Assembly: GCA_023451265.1 (NCBI GenBank)
Contig: JAEYAG010000260.1
Coordinates: 1 to 27,639 of the forward strand
Direction of reading: 5' to 3'
Length of the DNA: 27,639 nt
Origin: Actinomycetes bacterium
GTDB taxonomy: Bacteria > Actinomycetota > Actinomycetes > Actinomycetales > Microbacteriaceae
Within the stretch, counting starts at the first letter, position 1. Every line of letters starts with the position of its first letter. Under the pieces are notes generated by a model that was not told the DNA's origin, did no database searches, and saw only the letters and a list, made by a program, of their open reading frames with translations. Positions 23,664-27,639 of this stretch are shown piece by piece. A program made the translations under genes and the position numbers.

Positions 23664-23704
23664 GTCTCGCCGCGGCCGCTAAGGAGAAGACGAGCGATCC
23701 GCAC
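23654..23704 (-). CDS. leuC leader peptide (16 aa) with three consecutive leucine codons
   Basis: The 17-codon ORF (16 aa plus stop) reads MRIARLLLSGRGETSF. It starts with GTG and has CTT CTC CTT in a row, two of them CTT, which looks unusual in this GC-rich sequence. TAGTCT lies exactly six bases before the GTG, so the transcript would start at the first base of the peptide. It ends 60 bases before leuC. Leu-rich leader peptides of branched-chain operons are a known attenuation device in actinobacteria. The peptide itself need not have a function; its translation would sense charged tRNA-Leu. The regulatory role is inferred. Confidence 0.7.
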   Translation of the reverse strand: MRIARLLLSGRGETSF

Positions 23705-23731
23705 GGGGTCAGACTACCACCGTGCGGATCG
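23695..23731 (-). promoter_or_regulatory. leuCD promoter within a 12-bp inverted repeat
   Basis: CGATCCGCACGG (23695-23706) is an exact inverted repeat of 23720-23731, with a 13-base centre. The centre holds TAGTCT on the minus strand (23716-23711), the -10 of the leader-peptide transcript, whose start would fall at 23704 inside one arm. It could be an operator for a dimeric repressor. Alternatively it may act as the 3' hairpin of the upstream TerC transcript. Confidence 0.55.
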
Positions 23732-23752
23732 GCGTCTGCGCGCCGCCGGCCG

Positions 23753-24820
23753 TCAGGGGCCGTCGACGGTCGGGGGCGTGCCCTTCTCGTCGGCCACCCG
23801 CTCGGCCGCTTCGACCGGTGTCTGCGCGGGCGCGGCGGGTGCCGCCAGACGCTCGCGACGGCTGGCGATGAGGCTCGCGACGGTCGCGACGACCATCGAG
23901 AGGACGATGACGCCCAGTGACATCCACGTGGAGATCTCCGGCGCCCAGTCGATGTGCTCGCCGCCGTTGATGAACGGCAGCTCGTTGACGTGCATGGCGT
24001 GGAAGAACAGCTTCACGCCGATGAACGCGAGGATGAAGGCGATGCCGTAGTGCAGGTACTTCAGGCGGTCCAGCAGATCGCCGAGCAGGAAGTAGAGCTG
24101 CCGCAGGCCCATCAGCGCGAACAGGTTCGCGGTGAAGACGATGAACGGGTTCTGCGTGATGCCGAAGATCGCCGGGATCGAGTCGATCGCGAACAGCAGG
24201 TCGGTCATGCCGATCGCGGCGAACACGATGATCATCGGCGTGAAGATCTTCTTGCCGTTCACGACCGTGCGCACCTTGGCGCCGTCGTAGTGGTCGCTGA
24301 TGTCGACCATGCGCCGCAGGGTCCGCACGATGAACGACTCCTGCTTGACGTCGTCGTCGTGATCGCCGCCCGGGAACGCCTGTCGCCACGCGGTCCAGAT
24401 GAGGAACGCGCCGAAGATGTAGAACACCCAGCTGAACTGCTCGATGATCGCCGCACCGGCGAGGATGAACAGCCCGCGCAGGATGAGCGCGATGATGATG
24501 CCCACCATCAGCACTTCCTGCTGATACCGGCGCGGCACCGCGAACTGTCCCATGATCAGGACGAAGACGAACAGGTTGTCGATCGACAGGCTGTACTCCG
24601 TGAGCCAGCCGGCGATGAACTGGCCGGCGAACTCGTGGCCGGCGAACAGCCACAGCATCCCCGCGAAGATGAGGGCGAGCGTGACGTAGAAGACGACCCA
24701 GAGGGTCGACTCCCGGGTGGAGGGGATGTGGGGGCGCTTGAGGATGAGCAGCAGGTCGGCGACGAGGATGAGCACCAGGACGACGAGCGAGCCGACTTCG
24801 AACCAGACGGGAAGCTCCAT
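23753..24820 (-). CDS. TerC-family integral membrane protein (metal export type)
   Basis: TerC/Alx-type proteins are multi-helix membrane proteins linked to manganese export, and several are controlled by the yybP-ykoY riboswitch. The 355-residue protein has about nine hydrophobic segments and the paired acidic motifs expected: SIDNLFVF with D81, and TDLLFAIDSIPAIF with D207 and D213. A hydrophilic loop, including GGDHDDDVKQ (151-160), sits between the halves. The C-terminus (about 322-355) is a Pro/Ala-rich cytosolic tail. The ATG at 24820 has AAAGG five bases upstream. Its leader contains the riboswitch, so a role in manganese homeostasis is well supported. Confidence 0.93.
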   Translation of the reverse strand: MELPVWFEVGSLVVLVLILVADLLLILKRPHIPSTRESTLWVVFYVTLALIFAGMLWLFAGHEFAGQFIAGWLTEYSLSIDNLFVFVLIMGQFAVPRRYQQEVLMVGIIIALILRGLFILAGAAIIEQFSWVFYIFGAFLIWTAWRQAFPGGDHDDDVKQESFIVRTLRRMVDISDHYDGAKVRTVVNGKKIFTPMIIVFAAIGMTDLLFAIDSIPAIFGITQNPFIVFTANLFALMGLRQLYFLLGDLLDRLKYLHYGIAFILAFIGVKLFFHAMHVNELPFINGGEHIDWAPEISTWMSLGVIVLSMVVATVASLIASRRERLAAPAAPAQTPVEAAERVADEKGTPPTVDGP

Positions 24821-24849
24821 GCGGGCCTTTCGGAGGGAAGACGAATCGT

Positions 24850-24954
24850 CGAAAGTCTCTCCCCCGCTCCCGGATCACCGGGGCGGCGCGTGCCCGGAAC
24901 CCCGACGACGGGGCCCGTACTGACGGGTCACGCGAAACGGGATACTCCCTCTCG
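24850..24954 (-). ncRNA. yybP-ykoY manganese riboswitch in the TerC leader
   Basis: On the minus strand P1 is CGAGAG (24954-24949) with CTTTCG (24855-24850). Next to the 5' strand is GGGAGTATCCCG, and next to the 3' strand is GGGGGAGAGA, the two conserved loop elements of this class. CCCGTCAGTACGGG and a GC-rich arm (CCGGGCACGCGCCGCCCCGG) lie between. The same CTTTCG can instead pair with CGAAAG at the Shine-Dalgarno (24832-24827). A translational on-switch is therefore plausible. Class assignment is by motif recognition. Confidence 0.85.
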
Positions 24955-24962
24955 CTCGCACA

Positions 24963-24968
24963 AGAATA
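24963..24968 (-). promoter_or_regulatory. -10 hexamer of the TerC transcript
   Basis: TATTCT on the minus strand would start transcription near 24956, at the first bases of the riboswitch P1 stem. No good -35 is visible. Confidence 0.5.
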
Positions 24969-25008
24969 GACGAGTTCTGAGACGGTCGTGACGCGCCCGA
25001 CACTCTCT

Positions 25009-25033
25009 TCTCGGAAGGCACCTTCTTCCGAGA
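25009..25033 (+). other. Hairpin just upstream of the ECF sigma gene
   Basis: TCTCGGAA (25009-25016) and TTCCGAGA (25026-25033) are exact inverted repeats with a 9-base loop that also holds a smaller AAGG/CCTT pairing. It ends 13 bases before the sigma factor ATG, close to its GAGGGG ribosome site. It may be an operator, or a 5' structure that affects translation. Confidence 0.45.
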
Positions 25034-25046
25034 CGATGAGGGGACC

Positions 25047-25607
25047 ATGAGCGACACCGGCATCCGGACCGACGCCGAACTGGTCGCGGCGGCAGCCGCG
25101 GGCAGTCAGGCGGCCTTTCGCGCGCTGTACCGCGCTTACATCCGCCCGGTGTTCTGGGTGGCGCACGGTCTCGTGGGCACGCGGGCGGATGCCGAGGATG
25201 TCGCGCAGGAGACGTTCCTCGCGGCCTGGCGGAAGCTCCCGGGGCTCGACCTCGCGGGCGACTCGCTGCTGCCGTGGCTCGTGACGATCTGCCGGTTCCA
25301 GGCGGCGAACCGCGTGCGGCGTCAGCAGCGCGAACGCGCCCACGTCGCGGCGTCCGCCGACGAGACGCTGCCCGCCGCGGTGGACGTCGAACGTCAGGTG
25401 ATCGATGTGCATCTGGTGGAGCAGATCCTCCGCGAAGTGCGCACGCTCGGCGAGCTCGACCAGGGCATCTTCCGGCTGTGCGCGGCCGAAGGGTACGCGT
25501 ATCAGGCGGCCGCCGATCAGCTGGGCGTGTCGCACGCGGTGGTCCGCAACCGTCTCTCCCGCATCCGTAGCCGACTGCGGAGCACGATCGAACCGGAGGG
25601 GACATGA
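25047..25607 (+). CDS. ECF-type RNA polymerase sigma factor
   Basis: The 186-residue protein has a region 2 segment (about 10-66) ending in RADAEDVAQETFLAAWRKL (46-64), the usual sigma-2.2/2.3 element. It continues with LPWLVTICRFQAANRVR (75-91) and a region 4 helix-turn-helix (about 125-180: LDQGIFRLCAAEGYAYQ followed by ADQLGVSHAVVRNRLSRIR). There is no sigma-3 domain, as for extracytoplasmic function sigmas. GAGGGG lies a few bases before the ATG. The stop overlaps the DUF4349 gene by four bases (ATGA), so that membrane protein is a good candidate for its anti-sigma factor. Confidence 0.93.
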   Translation: MSDTGIRTDAELVAAAAAGSQAAFRALYRAYIRPVFWVAHGLVGTRADAEDVAQETFLAAWRKLPGLDLAGDSLLPWLVTICRFQAANRVRRQQRERAHVAASADETLPAAVDVERQVIDVHLVEQILREVRTLGELDQGIFRLCAAEGYAYQAAADQLGVSHAVVRNRLSRIRSRLRSTIEPEGT

Positions 25608-26752
25608 ACGACACCGCACTGCCCGCGCTGTCCGACGAGCGCATCGACGAGATGGAGTCGGCGCTGTTCGCCCAGATCGCCGACGAGCGCGACGAGCGTC
25701 TTCAGAGCGCCGAGCGGGCACGACTGCGCGCCGTGCGCCGCGGTCGGATGTGGATGGGCGGCGCCGCGGCAGCCGCCGTCGTCGCCGTCGCCGCCGTCAT
25801 CGCCCCGCAGGTGGTGTCGAGCGTCGGAGGATCCGCGGGGTCGGTGGCGGTGGCACCGGCATCCGACGGATCCTTCCTGGTGCAGGGCACCGAGTCGGGC
25901 AGAGAGCCGGGGTCGATCAGCGGCGCCGATTCCGCCGGCGGCCTGGCCGATGAGGCGCTCACCGGTGTGTCGGCCGTGGGCGGAGACGCCGACGCGGAGC
26001 GCGAGATCACGGCTTCGGCGTCGGCGACCGTCGAGGTCGAGGATGCCGCGGCCGCCGCCGATGCGATCGGCGCCGCCGCCGTGTCGGCGGGCGGGTTCGT
26101 CGAGTCGATGAGCGTCGGCGGGGCGGCAGCGGCCACCCACGCCGTGGACGGCATGATGATCGAGCCCTCGTACCCCACGCCGCTCGGCGGCGCGTGGATC
26201 ACCGTGCGCGTGCCCGCCGACCGGTTGACGGCGACGCTTGCCGGACTGGCGGAGGTCGGGACCGTGACCTCGTCGCAGATCGACCGGCGTGACGTGACGA
26301 CCGAGGCGGTCGACCTGCGGGCCCGGGTGGGCGCCCTGGAAGCCTCCGTCGCCCGGCTGACGGAACTGGTCGGTCAGAGCACGTCGACCGCCGACCTCAT
26401 CGCCGCCGAGTCGGCGCTGTCGCAGCGGCAGTCCGAGCTGGACTCGCTGCGCCAGCAGCTCACGTGGCTCGAAGGTCAGGTCGACATGTCGAGCGTCACG
26501 GTCAGCCTCGTCGAGCCGGCGCCCGCCGTGAACGCGGACCCCGCAGGCTTCGGCGACGGGGTGTCGGCGGGCTGGAACGGGCTCGTCGCGACGCTGAACG
26601 GCCTGGTCGTCGCGATCGGGTTCCTCCTCCCCTGGCTCGGCGTGCTGGCGGTCGCGGGCCTCATCGTGTGGTCGGTGCGCGCGGCCGTGCGGCGCCGGCG
26701 CGCAGCGCGGACCGCCGATATGGATGCCGCAGGCGACGCGCGGGAGCCGTGA
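25604..26752 (+). CDS. DUF4349 membrane protein, candidate anti-sigma factor
   Basis: The 382-residue protein has a short charged N-terminus (1-48), a transmembrane helix (about 50-71), and an extracellular Ala/Gly/Ser-rich linker. The DUF4349 region (about 134-330) includes a coiled coil (237-294, VDLRARVGALEASVARL and following). A second transmembrane helix (about 334-358) precedes a basic tail (RAAVRRRRAAR). It has no HxxxCxxC zinc motif, so it is not a classical ZAS anti-sigma. Overlap with the ECF sigma gene suggests that the cytosolic N-terminus could bind the sigma factor, but this is inference. The extracellular part would then sense a cell-surface signal. Confidence 0.88.
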   Translation: MNDTALPALSDERIDEMESALFAQIADERDERLQSAERARLRAVRRGRMWMGGAAAAAVVAVAAVIAPQVVSSVGGSAGSVAVAPASDGSFLVQGTESGREPGSISGADSAGGLADEALTGVSAVGGDADAEREITASASATVEVEDAAAAADAIGAAAVSAGGFVESMSVGGAAAATHAVDGMMIEPSYPTPLGGAWITVRVPADRLTATLAGLAEVGTVTSSQIDRRDVTTEAVDLRARVGALEASVARLTELVGQSTSTADLIAAESALSQRQSELDSLRQQLTWLEGQVDMSSVTVSLVEPAPAVNADPAGFGDGVSAGWNGLVATLNGLVVAIGFLLPWLGVLAVAGLIVWSVRAAVRRRRAARTADMDAAGDAREP

Positions 26753-26784
26753 CGGCGAACCGCCTTCTGTCCGCAGAGCGAAAG

Positions 26785-26817
26785 ACGAAACGCCCGGCCG
26801 ATGGCCGGGCGTTTCGT
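26785..26817. terminator. Perfect 15-bp hairpin, bidirectional terminator
   Basis: ACGAAACGCCCGGCC (26785-26799) pairs fully with 26803-26817 around loop GAT. It serves the tRNA-Glu transcript (minus) with CTTT following, and probably the DUF4349 transcript (plus) that ends at 26752. Confidence 0.85.
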
Positions 26818-26819
26818 GG

Positions 26820-26895
26820 TGGTGACCCCAGCGGGATTCGAACCCGCGTTACCGCCGTGAGAGGGCGGCGTACTAGGCCGCTATACGATGGGGCC
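26820..26895 (-). tRNA. tRNA-Glu (anticodon CTC), CCA encoded
   Basis: The minus strand forms a complete cloverleaf. The acceptor stem is GGCCCCA/TGGGGTC, with one G-T pair. The anticodon stem is CCGCC/GGCGG around loop CTCTCAC, giving anticodon CTC (codon GAG). The T arm is GCGGGTTCGAATCCCGC. The discriminator is A and the CCA end is encoded (26822-26820). Reading glutamate GAG suits this GC-rich genome. A hairpin terminator follows two bases later. Confidence 0.97.
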
Positions 26896-26926
26896 TTGCA
26901 CTTTTCGCTGCGTAAGCAACCGTTCG

Positions 26927-26956
26927 ATTATGCCATGGTCGCCCGGCGTCGGCCAA
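26927..26956 (-). promoter_or_regulatory. Predicted promoter of tRNA-Glu
   Basis: On the minus strand TTGGCC (26956-26951), an 18-base spacer, and CATAAT (26932-26927), one change from TATAAT, lie about 30 bases before the tRNA 5' end. It is among the more AT-rich stretches of the window. Confidence 0.6.
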
Positions 26957-27017
26957 ATCGGGGCCGGCCGTCGTGTCGCGCCTTGCGAGTGCGGGGGCGG
27001 AAGCGTTGACTGAGCGC

Positions 27018-27639
27018 ATGCGCGTCACGAAACACGAACACGCCTGCCTCCGCCTCGAGGCCGAGGGGCACCAGCTCATCATCGACCCCGGATCGTTCAC
27101 ACTCCCCCTCGATGATCTGCGGGGGCTTTCCGCCGTCGTCCTCACGCACGAGCATCCCGACCACTGGACGCCGGAGCATCTGCGCCGGCTCCGTGACTAC
27201 GCCCGCGATGTGCCGATCTACGCCCCCGCGGGTGCGGCCGCGGCCGCGGCGGAGTTCGATGCCATCACCGTCGCCCCCGGTGACACGGTCACCGCGGGTC
27301 CCTTCACCCTGACCTTCCACGGCGGTCGGCACAGCGTCATCCACGAGTCGATCCCCGTCGTCGACAACGTCGGTGTGCTCGTCAACGACGAGTTCTACTA
27401 CCCCGGCGATTCGTATGCCGTGCCGAAGAACGCCGATGTGCGCCTGCTCGCCGCGCCCATCGGCGCGCCGTGGCTGAAGATCGGCGAGGCCATGGACTTC
27501 GTGCTCGCCGTGCGGCCCCGCCGGGCCTTCGGCACGCACGACATGACGCTGTCGCGCTCCGGCCTCGACATGCATCGGGCGCGCCTCGCGTGGGCCACCG
27601 AGCAGAACGGTGGCGAGTTCATCGCCCTCGCGCCCGGCG
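27018..27639 (+). CDS. MBL-fold metallo-hydrolase, N-terminal part (cut by window end)
   Basis: The 207 codons in view begin MRVTKHEHACLRLE and carry the metal-binding HEHPDH motif (44-49), a later Asp in YYPGDS (D131) and a His in FGTHDM (H174). These are the dinuclear-metal ligands of the metallo-beta-lactamase fold; the short HxHxDH-based layout resembles UlaG-like hydrolases. There is no signal peptide. The substrate is unknown. The gene continues past the window. A G-rich GGCGGAAG lies upstream but far from the ATG; TTGACT six bases before the ATG is only a weak leaderless -10. Confidence 0.9.
   Translation, partial: MRVTKHEHACLRLEAEGHQLIIDPGSFTLPLDDLRGLSAVVLTHEHPDHWTPEHLRRLRDYARDVPIYAPAGAAAAAAEFDAITVAPGDTVTAGPFTLTFHGGRHSVIHESIPVVDNVGVLVNDEFYYPGDSYAVPKNADVRLLAAPIGAPWLKIGEAMDFVLAVRPRRAFGTHDMTLSRSGLDMHRARLAWATEQNGGEFIALAPG

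Noticed and set aside
27006..27020. TTGACT six bases before the MBL-fold gene as an eleventh leaderless -10
   Set aside because: It lacks the A at the second position, the most conserved -10 base, so I did not count it. The DUF2004 gene has the same weak TTGCAT form.
1..27639. CRISPR arrays, insertion sequences, prophage genes, attachment sites or replication origin
   Set aside because: I saw no repeat-spacer pattern, transposase or integrase motif, or DnaA-box cluster; base composition is even throughout.

Overview
The window is about 27.6 kb of very GC-rich, densely packed actinobacterial chromosome. Gene content and order point to the Microbacteriaceae, most likely Microbacterium or a close relative. 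The order includes lipB-lipA, a DUF2004 protein, ftsY, smc, mutM-rnc-rpmF-yceD-coaD-recG-rsmD-thiL-DUF3515-ddl-gpsA-plsC-murA-leuD-leuC and a TerC protein. This is recognition from protein families and gene order, not a database match. I see no insertion sequence, prophage, CRISPR array or obvious transferred island. Almost everything is core housekeeping sequence, so the unusual material is mainly regulatory.

Layout. Positions 1-893 (minus): a P-loop kinase-like protein overlaps the start of a TetR regulator that is cut by the window edge. 977-2658 (plus): lipB and lipA, for lipoate attachment and synthesis. 2660-7600 (minus): a DUF2004 protein, ftsY (SRP receptor) and smc (chromosome organisation). 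7664-9279 (plus): a promoter, two very small ORFs, a strong hairpin and a tandem-GNAT acetyltransferase. 9289-14466 (minus): mutM, rnc, rpmF, yceD, coaD and recG. 14521-15681 (plus): an acyltransferase and rsmD. 15715-16698 (minus): thiL, divergent from a DUF3515 probable lipoprotein at 16721. 17198-23593 (minus): ddl, gpsA, plsC, murA, leuD and leuC, which combine cell-wall precursor, phospholipid precursor and leucine synthesis. 23753-24820 (minus): a TerC-family membrane protein behind a yybP-ykoY (manganese) riboswitch. 25047-26752 (plus): an ECF sigma factor overlapping a DUF4349 membrane protein that may be its anti-sigma factor. 26820-26895 (minus): tRNA-Glu(CTC). From 27018 (plus): an MBL-fold hydrolase cut by the window end.

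The strongest new observations are in how genes start. Ten start codons in the window are preceded, each at exactly six bases, by a TANNNT -10 hexamer. This is the layout expected of leaderless transcripts whose first base is the first base of the start codon. One of the ten is not a known gene: it is a 16-codon leader peptide upstream of leuC with three consecutive Leu codons (CTT CTC CTT). Its mRNA can pair in more than one way with the leuC Shine-Dalgarno region, and a 12-bp inverted repeat straddles its promoter. This suggests leucine attenuation, possibly combined with a repressor.

Other points of note are: a P1/Shine-Dalgarno switch in the TerC riboswitch; a two-small-ORF cassette with a perfect ribosome binding site ahead of the GNAT gene; a RecG with DQQH in place of DEQH at the helicase Walker B box; a 95-bp overlap of gpsA into ddl; and a dispersed-repeat sequence translated in-frame inside leuD.
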